Positions 1 to 7,828 of a stretch of 12,861 nucleotides of DNA are shown here, piece by piece. The stretch is from Gemmatimonadota bacterium (GTDB lineage: Bacteria; Latescibacterota; UBA2968; UBA8231): positions 1 to 12,861 of the forward strand of contig JAPOYQ010000392.1 in assembly GCA_026706505.1 (NCBI GenBank). The letters are read 5' to 3'. A program made the position numbers and the translations under genes. Under the pieces are notes generated by a model, which did no database searches, was not told the origin of the DNA, and worked only from the letters and a program-made list of their open reading frames with translations. How positions within the stretch are numbered: position 1 is the first letter of the stretch; the number at the start of each line of letters is the position of its first letter.

Positions 1-2498
1 TCATGTCGCTCGGCTGGTTGGCCCTCGGAATCGGGATGCTCGTCGACCACTCGCTCGTGGTGCTGGAGAGCATCTTCCGCTGTCGGGAGGAGGGCGACGA
101 TTTGGTCCAAGCCACCGTCCGCGGCACCAGCGAGGTCGGGACCGCGGTGTTGGCCTCGACGCTGACGACGATCACGGTGTTTTTTCCCATCGTCTTCGTC
201 GAGGGCGTAGCTGGGCAGATCTTCGGCGACATGGCGCTGACGGTCGTGTTCTCGCTGTTGGCCTCGTTGGGGGTGGCGCTGTACTTCATTCCCATGCTGG
301 CCTCGCGCCAAATCGACCGCCAAGGCGGATTGGCCGAGCAGATCGGCCGCAGCGACTTTCTGCGCCTCCAGGCACTGAGCCGGGCCCGCGCGGTATTAAG
401 CGAGCCGGGGAGCCGGTGGCACAAGGCGGAGCAGGTGGTCCTTTCGCTGCCTTACCTAGTCGGCGAGGTATTGTTGCGGGTGGGGCTGGCCGCAGCAACC
501 CTCGTCGCGGCAGTGCTCAAAGGTGCCTTCCTCCTCGTCTCCGAACTGCTGTGGTGGCTAATCAAACCCGTCGAGTTCTTCTGGTTCAAGCGCGAGCGGA
601 CCTTTCAGAGTTGGTTGGGCGCTTGGGCCGCGGAAAGCCGCGTCGGCAAGTGGACCTTCTTCGAGCGCGTCTGGCCGGGCATCCTCGGCTTTGAGTCGCC
701 GCGCATCCTCGGCGAGACTGTACAGCGCTACTGGCGTTGGGTGAACAGGTCCGAGCACTTAGCGTGGAAGATACTCAAATCCTTGTCGCTACCACTGGTG
801 CTGTTCTATCTGGTGGCTATGCGCTTCGTCTTTGGCACGGTGCTCAGGCTGGTGGGCATCGTCCTGCAAGTGGTGCTGATGCTTGTCGGGCTGGTGCTGG
901 TGCTGGCACTGTGTCTGCTCGGCATGGCGCTGATGCCGGTCTTTTTGCCTCTGCTGTTCGTTTTTGAACGCGGCTTCGGGCTGGTGCAGCAGACCTATCC
1001 GGCCCTGTTGGGCTGGGCACTCAGGCAGCGCTTGCTGATTATCAGCAGTGCCCTAGCCGCCCTGTTGATTTGCTGGTACGAGCTCCTGCCCAACTTGGGC
1101 ACCGAACTGATTCCCCAAGTCCACCAAGCTGAATTCAACCTCGACCTCAGGCTGCCAGTGGGGACGCCGCTGGAAGAGACCGCCGAGATCGTGCGCCAGG
1201 TCGAAGGGATCGCCGGCGAACAACCCCAAGTCGCTCGGGTAGCGACGACCGTGGGCACCGACCGGTCGGCGAGTTCCTCGGCCGAAGAAGGCGAGCACAC
1301 CGCCCAAGTAACAATCCGCATGCAGGAGGGGTCCAGCGCCGCGCAAGAGGCCGCGTTGATCCGATATCTGCGAGATGAGGTTGACGAGATCCCCGAAATC
1401 GAGGTCGAAGTCTCGCACCCGGCGCTGTTCAGCTTCAAGACGCCCATCGAGGTCGAGATTCGCGGGTACAATCTGCGCCAGTTGCGCCAGTTGAGCTTGG
1501 AGGCCGAGTCGCGGATGGCCAGCTTGCCCGGGCTAGTCGACGTCAAATCGTCGCTGCAGGCGGGCAACCCCGAGCTACAGATCAGCTACAAGCGCGACCA
1601 ACTCGCGGCCTATGGCCTGTCGCTGCGCAACGTCGCCGAGCTGGTGCGCCACAAAGTGCAGGGCAAGGTCGCCACCGATTTCCGCCAAGACGAGCGCCAG
1701 ATCGACGTACTGGTGCGGCTGCGCGAGGAGGACCGCCTCGGGCTCGACGAACTGCAGCGGCTGGTGATCAATCCCAATGCACCTATTCCAATTCCGCTTT
1801 CCTCGGTGGCCGATATCCGCGTCAACGAGGGGCCGAGCGAGATCCGCCGCATAGAGCAGCAGCGCGCTGCATTGATCACGGCCAATATCCAAGGCATTGA
1901 TTTGGGCACGGCCTCGGGCCTAATCCACGACGAACTGAGCAGAATGGACTTCCCGATGGGCTTCGACTTTATGATCAGCGGCCAGAACGAAGAGATGGAG
2001 ACTTCGTTGCAAAGCCTCTACTTCGCCCTAGTGCTGGCAATCTTCCTAGTCTATGTGGTGATGGCCAGCCAATTCGAGTCGCTGGTGCACCCCTTCGTCA
2101 TTATGTTCACGGTGCCCCTAGCGCTGATCGGCGTGGTGGTGGCACTCTATCTAGCGCAGGTAGCTCTGAGCGTAGTGGTCTTTATCGGCCTGATTATGCT
2201 GGCCGGCATCGTCGTCAACAACGCCATCGTGCTCATTGACTATATCAACACCTTGCGCCGCACCGGCATGCAAAAGACCGAGGCCATCATCCAAGCTGGC
2301 ACCGTGCGGCTGCGCCCGATCACCATGACCACTGCGACGACGGTCTTGGGCCTTCTGCCGATGGCCTTGGGGCTGGGCGAAGGGGCCGAGATCCGCACGC
2401 CGATGGCTCTGACCGTGATCGCCGGCCTCGTCTCTTCCACCTTCCTCACCCTCGTGGTGATCCCGACAGTGTATTCACTGGTCGATCGCCGGGCCTAG
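1..2498 (+). CDS. RND efflux transporter permease subunit (5'-truncated), with a large TM6-TM7 insertion
   Basis: Inner-membrane proton-driven RND efflux permease. The gene enters from the left edge. The first ATG (base 3) falls inside the TM4 motif (GIGMLVDHSLVVLES), so it is an internal Met and the real start lies upstream; 831 residues are visible. Residue numbers count from that Met. TM4 holds the putative proton-relay Asp15, and TM5-TM6 span about 48-100. The second periplasmic half starts near NLGTELIPQ (364-371). The C-terminal membrane block begins near 670, with the TM10-type motif VVNNAIVLIDYIN around 737-749. Residues of about 105-328 form an extra, strongly hydrophobic segment where AcrB/CzcA-type pumps have only a short linker of a few tens of residues. 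TM4 reads VDHSLVVLES rather than the usual VD(N/D)AIVVxEN. The stop codon overlaps the ribosome site of the next RND gene. Substrate (drug, metal or lipid) cannot be told from sequence. Family assignment is firm. Confidence 0.93.
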   Translation, partial: MSLGWLALGIGMLVDHSLVVLESIFRCREEGDDLVQATVRGTSEVGTAVLASTLTTITVFFPIVFVEGVAGQIFGDMALTVVFSLLASLGVALYFIPMLASRQIDRQGGLAEQIGRSDFLRLQALSRARAVLSEPGSRWHKAEQVVLSLPYLVGEVLLRVGLAAATLVAAVLKGAFLLVSELLWWLIKPVEFFWFKRERTFQSWLGAWAAESRVGKWTFFERVWPGILGFESPRILGETVQRYWRWVNRSEHLAWKILKSLSLPLVLFYLVAMRFVFGTVLRLVGIVLQVVLMLVGLVLVLALCLLGMALMPVFLPLLFVFERGFGLVQQTYPALLGWALRQRLLIISSALAALLICWYELLPNLGTELIPQVHQAEFNLDLRLPVGTPLEETAEIVRQVEGIAGEQPQVARVATTVGTDRSASSSAEEGEHTAQVTIRMQEGSSAAQEAALIRYLRDEVDEIPEIEVEVSHPALFSFKTPIEVEIRGYNLRQLRQLSLEAESRMASLPGLVDVKSSLQAGNPELQISYKRDQLAAYGLSLRNVAELVRHKVQGKVATDFRQDERQIDVLVRLREEDRLGLDELQRLVINPNAPIPIPLSSVADIRVNEGPSEIRRIEQQRAALITANIQGIDLGTASGLIHDELSRMDFPMGFDFMISGQNEEMETSLQSLYFALVLAIFLVYVVMASQFESLVHPFVIMFTVPLALIGVVVALYLAQVALSVVVFIGLIMLAGIVVNNAIVLIDYINTLRRTGMQKTEAIIQAGTVRLRPITMTTATTVLGLLPMALGLGEGAEIRTPMALTVIAGLVSSTFLTLVVIPTVYSLVDRRA
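315..986 (+). other. Insertion of about 220 residues between TM6 and TM7 of the first RND permease
   Basis: This in-frame segment covers roughly residues 105-328 of the visible protein. Its two flanks align with consecutive parts of ordinary RND pumps: the end of TM6 (VALYFIPMLA) and the Y-x-x-L-L-x-x-x-L stretch before TM7 (residues 332-339). Ordinary pumps have a few tens of residues here. The segment has hydrophobic blocks at about 145-187 and 253-323, enough for four or five membrane-embedded or amphipathic helices. A basic/aromatic stretch (about 188-250, many W, R, K and E) separates them. The reading frame is uninterrupted, so this is not an obvious frameshift or assembly artefact. Its function is unknown to me. 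Confidence 0.75.
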
Positions 2499-2502
2499 GA
2501 GG
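2497..2502 (+). promoter_or_regulatory. Shine-Dalgarno site of the second RND gene
   Basis: AGGAGG overlaps the TAG stop of the first RND gene (2496-2498) and lies 5 bases before the ATG at 2508. This fixes the start of the second permease and implies translational coupling of the two subunits. Confidence 0.85.
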
Positions 2503-2507
2503 AACCG

Positions 2508-5500
2508 ATGGAAAAGCCAAACCAGTACCCCCTACCGCGCTTTTCGGTCAACCGGCCGGTGACCGTGGTGATGTCGCTGGTCGCACTGCTGGTGGTGGGC
2601 TATATCGCCTATACGCGGATCCCGCTGACGCTTTTTCCCGAAGGCTTTGATTATCCCCGACTTTTCGCCTGGGCCAGCTATCCCAATGCCGGAGCAGTCG
2701 AAGTCGAGCAGAAGGTAGTGCGCCACCTAGAAGAGGCCGTCGCCCAAGTCAGCCGGGTCAAGCGAATCCGCTCCAGCGCCTACAACAGCGGCGGCAATGT
2801 CCGGGTTGAGTTCCAGAAGGGTACCGACCTGCAATTGGCCTTCGCCGAGATGAAGGACCGGCTCGACCGGGTGATGCCCGAACTGCCCGACGAGATCGAG
2901 CAACTGTGGGTGCGGCGCTGGGATCAAAACGACATTCCCATCATGGATGGTGCCATCATCTTTGAAACCCAACACGCCGATCCGCGCAAACTCATCGACA
3001 CCTATGTGGAGCCGGCGCTGCGCCGCGTCGATGGGGTCGGCAACATTGAACTTTGGGGCTCGCCCAGCAAACAAGTCATAGTCGAGTTAGACAAAGGCAA
3101 GGTGCGCGGCCATGGGATCAATGTCTTTGACGCGCTCACCAGCCTGCGCGCCCAAAACCTCACCGTGCCCGGGGGCTGGGTGATCGAGGGAGGCAAGAAG
3201 ATCTACGTGCGTTCAGTGGGCCGCTTCCAAAACATCGAAGAGCTCGCCAACACCGTAGTCGATCCCGAACACCAACTACGGCTGGGCGACATCGCCGAGG
3301 TCGCCTATAAGCAGCCGGAGAAAGACTGGGTCAACCGCATTGACCGCAAGGAGTCGCTGGGCTTCGGCGTCACCAAGGCGTCGGGGGCCAATGTTGTCGA
3401 GGTTTCCACCGGCGTGAAGGAGGAGCTGGAAAAGCTGAAGGATCATCCCAAGCTCGGAGGCTTGGACTTCAAGCTGTTCTGGAACCAAGGCGACCAAGTG
3501 ATCAACTCGGTTGGCAATCTCAAAAATTCCGGCCTGTGGGGTGGGCTGTTCGCGGCCATGGTGCTCTTTTTCTTTTTGCGCGCAGTGCGCATCACGCTGA
3601 TCATCACCTTGGCGATCCCCCTGTCGCTTCTAACGACGATTACCACCCTGTACTTCATAGGTTGGTCGTTGAATGTGGCGACGATGATGGGCCTGATGCT
3701 GAGCTTGGGCTTAGTGGTTGATAACGCCATCGTCATCGTCGAAAACATCTACCGCAAGCGCCAGGAAGGCATTGCCCCGCGCACGGCCTCGATTGAGGGA
3801 GCCGGCGAGGTGGGGCTAGCCGTGACTATGGCGACCCTGACGACGGTGGTGGTCTTCCTACCCCTGATTCTGATGAGCGACGAGGAGATGTTTTCGTTCT
3901 GGATGCTCAGAATCGGCCTGCCGGTCATCGTGGGGCTGGTGGCGTCGCTGCTCATCGCCTTGATCTTTATCCCGCTCGCTGCGCTCAGGCTCTCGACGAA
4001 AAAGGAGCGGGGCGAGTCGAAAATGATCCTCTGGTCCCGCAAGCACTACGAACGCTCGCTGGGCTGGGTGCTGAACAATCGCCTCGACGCCTTTGTCATC
4101 GCCTTGGTCCTTTTCGCCAGCATCAAGATCCCGATGAATGGCATGGAGCGCACCGACAGTCAGGAGCGCAACGAGGTGCGGATGGACTTGGCCTTTGAGA
4201 TGCCTTCGGGCCAGTCGCTGGACCAGGCCGAGAAGTTCATGGCTGCCGTCGAGGACACGGTGATGGCCCACCAAGCGGAGTACAACGTCGAGGCGCTCCG
4301 CACCTACTTCCGCCGTGGCTGGGGCCGGGTAACGCTGTTTTTCGCCGAAGAAGAGGACGTGCAGTGGTATGAGGTGGCTTGGGACAACTTGAGCGTCGCG
4401 CTGGGCCTGAAGGAACAGGAGTACCTCTCCTACAAGGAGGTCGAAAAGGATCTCCGAGAACGACTCTACCTGCCGCCGGGTGTCAACTTGCGGGTCAACT
4501 GGGAAAACTCCGAGCAGGATGCTCGAGTCAATGTCAGCCTGTATGGCGAAGATACCAAGGTGCTGATTGAACTGGCCGCCGAGGTCGAACGGCGGCTGGA
4601 GAGCATCCCCGGCTTGCTGTCGGTCAACACCGACATGGACCGTGGCGGCACCGAGCTACAGGTGCGCCTCGATCGCGACCAAATTCAGCGCTTCGGCGTG
4701 AATCCCCAGCAGGTTTCGGGCGGCATCGCCTACGCACTGCGCGGCACGGATATCAACAAGTTCCACACCGACGACGGCCGCGAAGTCGATATCCGCGTGC
4801 GGCTAGCCAACTACGACAGCCAGAGCCTAGACGATCTGCGCACCCAAAACTTCCCCACCGCGGATGGCCGCGAAGTGGCCCTTGAATCGCTAGCGGACAT
4901 CTACGTCGAGCGCACGCTGGGCAATATCCGGCGCGAGAACCGGCAGACCATGCTCAATGTCAGCGCCCGCGCCGCCAAGGACCGGGCGCAACATCTTTTC
5001 GCCCAAGTCGATCAGGTGATGCAGGGCTTTGAGATGCCGCGCGGCTACCGCTGGGACAAGGGCACTCGCTTTGTGGAGCTAGAGGAGCAGGACCAATCGC
5101 AAAAGTTCGCCCTGATTATGTCCGTGACCTTCGTCTTTTTGCTAATGGGGGTGCTCTTCGAGTCGTTCGTACTGCCGCTGTCGGTGATCGTGTCGATCCC
5201 ATTCTCTTTCCTCGGCGTTTACTGGGTTCTATATGTGACCGACACACCTTTTGAAATCATGTCGATGATCGGCTCGGTAATCCTGATCGGCGTGGTGGTC
5301 AACAACGCCATCGTGCTGATCGACCTGGCCAACCGGCTCCGGGCCGAGGGCAAGTCGCGCTACGACGCGCTGGTGGAGGCCGGCCGCCACCGCTTCCGGC
5401 CGATCCTGATGACGACCTTCACCACCGCTTTCGGGCTGATCCCAATGGCCGCGGGCAATTCCAAGATGGTGGGCTTGGAGTACGCGCCGCTGGGGCGGAC

Positions 5501-5651
5501 GATGATCGGGGGCCTGCTGGCGGCGATGGTGTTGACGCTGCTGTTGGTGCCGCTGTTTTACACCTTTTTCGATGACTTCCGCACGGCGATGCAGCGAATT
5601 ATAACGTCGGCGTTTAGGCGCAAGGAAGAGGCGAGCGGCTCACCGTCCTAA
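2508..5651 (+). CDS. RND efflux transporter permease subunit (second of a pair)
   Basis: Full-length inner-membrane RND permease of 1047 residues, the usual size for AcrB/MdtB/CusA-type proteins. The N-terminus (PRFSVNRPVTVVMSLVALLVVGYIAY, here given only in part as a motif region at 10-35) is TM1, followed by RIPLTLFPEGFDYP. The first periplasmic domain spans about 40-335. TM4 has LGLVVDNAIVIVENIYRKR with putative proton-relay Asp405. The second periplasmic domain spans about 545-865. The C-terminal membrane block contains IGVVVNNAIVLIDLANR. No large TM6-TM7 insertion is present, unlike the gene upstream. The start is set by an AGGAGG site 5 bases upstream. Being adjacent and coupled to the first permease, it probably forms a heteromeric pump, as MdtB-MdtC do, or two pumps sharing an adaptor. 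An adaptor and outer-membrane channel are not downstream and would have to lie left of the window. Substrate is unknown. Confidence 0.95.
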   Translation: MEKPNQYPLPRFSVNRPVTVVMSLVALLVVGYIAYTRIPLTLFPEGFDYPRLFAWASYPNAGAVEVEQKVVRHLEEAVAQVSRVKRIRSSAYNSGGNVRVEFQKGTDLQLAFAEMKDRLDRVMPELPDEIEQLWVRRWDQNDIPIMDGAIIFETQHADPRKLIDTYVEPALRRVDGVGNIELWGSPSKQVIVELDKGKVRGHGINVFDALTSLRAQNLTVPGGWVIEGGKKIYVRSVGRFQNIEELANTVVDPEHQLRLGDIAEVAYKQPEKDWVNRIDRKESLGFGVTKASGANVVEVSTGVKEELEKLKDHPKLGGLDFKLFWNQGDQVINSVGNLKNSGLWGGLFAAMVLFFFLRAVRITLIITLAIPLSLLTTITTLYFIGWSLNVATMMGLMLSLGLVVDNAIVIVENIYRKRQEGIAPRTASIEGAGEVGLAVTMATLTTVVVFLPLILMSDEEMFSFWMLRIGLPVIVGLVASLLIALIFIPLAALRLSTKKERGESKMILWSRKHYERSLGWVLNNRLDAFVIALVLFASIKIPMNGMERTDSQERNEVRMDLAFEMPSGQSLDQAEKFMAAVEDTVMAHQAEYNVEALRTYFRRGWGRVTLFFAEEEDVQWYEVAWDNLSVALGLKEQEYLSYKEVEKDLRERLYLPPGVNLRVNWENSEQDARVNVSLYGEDTKVLIELAAEVERRLESIPGLLSVNTDMDRGGTELQVRLDRDQIQRFGVNPQQVSGGIAYALRGTDINKFHTDDGREVDIRVRLANYDSQSLDDLRTQNFPTADGREVALESLADIYVERTLGNIRRENRQTMLNVSARAAKDRAQHLFAQVDQVMQGFEMPRGYRWDKGTRFVELEEQDQSQKFALIMSVTFVFLLMGVLFESFVLPLSVIVSIPFSFLGVYWVLYVTDTPFEIMSMIGSVILIGVVVNNAIVLIDLANRLRAEGKSRYDALVEAGRHRFRPILMTTFTTAFGLIPMAAGNSKMVGLEYAPLGRTMIGGLLAAMVLTLLLVPLFYTFFDDFRTAMQRIITSAFRRKEEASGSPS

Positions 5652-7130
5652 GCGGAAGACCTGATAGGACACGGAGGGGCAGCCAGCGCGGCGGCGATCT
5701 ATTTCCGCGATTAGTTCCTGCCGTGGATACGTAGCGCTCAGCGATTCGGGAACCTTTCCACCCGCTCGCACGGCGAAGAGCACTTCTTCTGGATAGGGTG
5801 CCTTGCGCTGCCCGTAAAAATCCGTCAAGTCACGAAACCTCGGATCATCGACCGTGTAATATTCTCGCTCGACCCTGCCGTAATACGCCAGTGCAAACGG
5901 TATGCTGTACTGCGTACTCAGCAGCGGTAGCGGTGGCAAAGTCTCCTCCACGTCCGCGGCAAAGCGGTGCCAGCCACCGTACTCGCAGAGCCGCTCGCTC
6001 CACGAGTAGGAAGGCTCGCGGATCCGGTCTTCCTCTGACACCAAGCCAACATAGCTTTTGTCCAGCCCACTGTGCGCGACAAGATCGCTGTAGAGACTAG
6101 GGTATTTCAGCCCTAGGCCGATGGCGAGCGCTTGCAGCAGGCCGGTGGCGACGACAGCGACGAGCAGCCAGCGCCTAGGCTGCGCCGCAAACGCCACAGG
6201 CCACAGGCTCAGCAGGCCCGGCAGAATCCAGTTGCCTTTGATCTGACCGCGGTCGAGCGCGAAAAACAAAAAAGCGCCGATGGTGCACAGCGCGGGGAGC
6301 AGGACGAGGAGGTCGCGCTGTTTGGCTGCTCGCACCAAGCCGGCATAGAGCAGGAACAGCAAAAACGGCGACGCGAAAAAGAGCGGACTGACCGCAAAGA
6401 AGAACAGACGCGAAAGGGGATGGTCAAGGTCTTCGATGCGCGAAAGAGTGCTCAACGTCTGCGGCAGGTAGAAGTCGGTACTAAACTGGGCGTAGGTAAG
6501 CGGTGCGGCGACGGCGACAGCGGGCAGTAGAAATGCGGCGAGCCGGTGCCAACGCTCTTTCCCTCGTTGATCGAGCGCGATCCACAGGCCAAGCCCGCCG
6601 ACGAGAAAGGTGCCCGAGTACTTGCAGAGGACAGCCAAGCCCGCCGCTAAACCCGTGTATACATACGGCCGGAGCGCATTGGTTGCTTCGGCCTGCCGCG
6701 CCATGCACAGGGCCAGTAGCCAACAGAGGACTAAGAAGCCATCGGGATGCAGGTAGGAACTGGTGTGCCAAATCCAATGGCTGAGCGCGAAGACAGCGGC
6801 GGCCCACAGCGCTAGTTGCTTGGCGAGACCCTGCATCTTGCAAAGCCAATAGACGAGCGCAGTAGAAAGCGCGCCCAATAAAACAGAGGGAAGCCGCAGG
6901 AACCACTCTTGGTGTGGGTAGAGCGAATGGGCCAGCTTGAAGACGGCCAAGGGCAAGAGCGCGTAGGAGGCGTCGAGGTGCTGTCCCCAATACCAGTAAA
7001 CGGCCTCGTCCTTGCCCAGCTCCACATCGGCAATCAATCTGAGCTTGAGCAGGGTATAGGCACCCAGCAGGACGAGGCACAGCAGATTGACGCTGTTGGG
7101 GCCGCCGCGTATATTGAGAAACCTGAACAC
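5640..7130 (-). CDS. GT39/ArnT-like membrane glycosyltransferase (PMT_2 superfamily)
   Basis: Polytopic membrane protein of 496 residues with the layout of GT39/GT83 enzymes, which move a sugar from a polyprenyl-phosphate donor to protein, lipid A or another envelope acceptor on the outer face of the membrane. TM1 (about 13-32) is followed by the first-loop acidic motif GKDEAVYWYW (Asp41-Glu42, the catalytic/metal position in this family). Later come EWFLRLPSVLLG (75-86), SYLHPDGFLVL (125-135) and GQIKGNWILP (295-304). About 8-11 hydrophobic helices end near 342, followed by a soluble C-terminal domain of about 150 residues. The first loop reads SYALLPLAV where many relatives have Y-x-D-x-P-P. 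The start is GTG at 7130, chosen because it lies just before TM1; no clear Shine-Dalgarno is visible. The 3' end overlaps the second RND gene by 12 bp tail-to-tail. Donor and acceptor cannot be inferred. Confidence 0.85.
   Translation of the reverse strand: MFRFLNIRGGPNSVNLLCLVLLGAYTLLKLRLIADVELGKDEAVYWYWGQHLDASYALLPLAVFKLAHSLYPHQEWFLRLPSVLLGALSTALVYWLCKMQGLAKQLALWAAAVFALSHWIWHTSSYLHPDGFLVLCWLLALCMARQAEATNALRPYVYTGLAAGLAVLCKYSGTFLVGGLGLWIALDQRGKERWHRLAAFLLPAVAVAAPLTYAQFSTDFYLPQTLSTLSRIEDLDHPLSRLFFFAVSPLFFASPFLLFLLYAGLVRAAKQRDLLVLLPALCTIGAFLFFALDRGQIKGNWILPGLLSLWPVAFAAQPRRWLLVAVVATGLLQALAIGLGLKYPSLYSDLVAHSGLDKSYVGLVSEEDRIREPSYSWSERLCEYGGWHRFAADVEETLPPLPLLSTQYSIPFALAYYGRVEREYYTVDDPRFRDLTDFYGQRKAPYPEEVLFAVRAGGKVPESLSATYPRQELIAEIDRRRAGCPSVSYQVFRLGR
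7087..7115 (+). promoter_or_regulatory. Predicted clpP promoter, inside the start of the glycosyltransferase gene
   Basis: A -35 box TTGACG (7087-7092), a 17-base spacer and a -10 box TATATT (7110-7115) each match the sigma-70 consensus at 5 of 6 positions. Transcription would begin near 7122 and give a leader of about 40 bases before the clpP ATG. The promoter lies within the first codons of the divergent glycosyltransferase gene. Confidence 0.6.
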
Positions 7131-7163
7131 AGTAGAACAATTCAGAATTATGGAGATGTCTTA

Positions 7164-7772
7164 ATGGCTGAAAAAGAAGAAGATTTGCTCAAAACCCTCC
7201 AGGAAAAAAACCTGGAGGAGAGTCTATACAAAGCGCGCAAAATATTTCTCTGGTCCGACGTCAACGACGAGTCGGCCAAGGCCGTGGTCACTCGCCTGCT
7301 CTCGCTGGACGTCGAGGATCCAACCGAAGAAATCGTCCTCTACATCAACAGCCCAGGCGGTTCGGTCCACGACGGCATGGCTATCTACGACGCCATGCTG
7401 GCGATTCAGGCACCCGTTTCCACCGTGTGCATGGGTATGGCCATGAGCATGGGCTCGTTCCTGCTGTCGGCTGGCGAGCCAGGGCGTCGCTTCGCCTGGC
7501 CACACGCCCGGATTATGATCCATCAGCCGAGCCTTATGCACACCATTACCGGCACGGCGATCGACCTCGACATCCGCGCCAAGGAGACGATTCGTCTGCG
7601 CGAAGAGCTAAACGCGCTCTACGCCAAGCACACCGGCCAAGACGTCGAGAAAATCGCCAAGGACACGGACCGCGACTTTTTCATGTCGGCCGAGGAAGCC
7701 AAGGAATACGGCCTGCTCGACGACATAATCACCACCACGGCACCCTCGCCCAACGGGTACGCCAAGAAATAG
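7164..7772 (+). CDS. clpP: ATP-dependent Clp protease proteolytic subunit ClpP
   Basis: Serine peptidase of family S14, the 14-mer proteolytic core that degrades proteins unfolded by a Clp ATPase. It has 202 residues, the usual size. The catalytic triad is visible: Ser95 in MSMGSFLLSAG, His120 in ARIMIHQP and Asp171 in TDRDFFMSAEEAKEYGLLD. The oxyanion-side motif YINSPGGSVHDG lies at 60-71. The ATG at 7164 was chosen over upstream in-frame starts because GGAGA lies 7 bases before it and the family N-terminus begins here. Oddities are a very acidic N-terminus (MAEKEEDLLK) without the usual RGERAYDIYSRLL segment, MAMSMG in place of QAASMG, and a region after HQP lacking the common Gly-Gly. These suggest a ClpP paralogue of a divergent subtype. 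No clpX or clpA is adjacent. Promoter and terminator both look dedicated, so it is probably monocistronic. Confidence 0.93.
   Translation: MAEKEEDLLKTLQEKNLEESLYKARKIFLWSDVNDESAKAVVTRLLSLDVEDPTEEIVLYINSPGGSVHDGMAIYDAMLAIQAPVSTVCMGMAMSMGSFLLSAGEPGRRFAWPHARIMIHQPSLMHTITGTAIDLDIRAKETIRLREELNALYAKHTGQDVEKIAKDTDRDFFMSAEEAKEYGLLDDIITTTAPSPNGYAKK
7196..7218 (+). repeat. Perfect hairpin inside the clpP 5' coding region
   Basis: CCTCCAGG (7196-7203) and CCTGGAGG (7211-7218) are an exact 8-bp inverted repeat with a loop of seven A residues, starting 32 bases after the first base of the clpP ATG. In the reading frame the loop and arm spell A AAA AAC. There is no U-tract after it, so it is not an intrinsic terminator. 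Confidence 0.7.
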
Positions 7773-7799
7773 CGCCATCCCTTCGTTTCTTGCTCATCG

Positions 7800-7828
7800 C
7801 GCCGGTCCCAAACGGGGCCGGCGTTTTT
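7800..7828 (+). terminator. Intrinsic terminator of clpP
   Basis: GCCGGTCCC (7801-7809) pairs with GGGGCCGGC (7814-7822) across an AAAC loop, with one G-U pair and an added C-G closing pair (7800/7823). TTTTT follows at 7824-7828. It lies 28 bases after the clpP stop. The T-run overlaps the stop codon of the convergent fpg gene. On the minus strand no T-run follows the stem, so it should act mainly for clpP. Confidence 0.85.

Noticed and set aside
995..1567. 190-codon open frame on the minus strand inside the first RND gene
   Set aside because: It lies wholly within a clearly conserved RND region, its translation is Ser/Arg-rich without family features, and GC-rich genes often leave such antisense frames open.
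6481..7140. 219-codon open frame on the minus strand, alternate frame of the glycosyltransferase
   Set aside because: The other frame carries the GT39 motifs and membrane helices; this one reads as low-complexity Arg/Ala/Gly/Cys sequence.
6909..7163. Longer clpP start extending 85 codons upstream
   Set aside because: It would run through the glycosyltransferase gene antisense. The ATG at 7164 has a ribosome site and matches family length.
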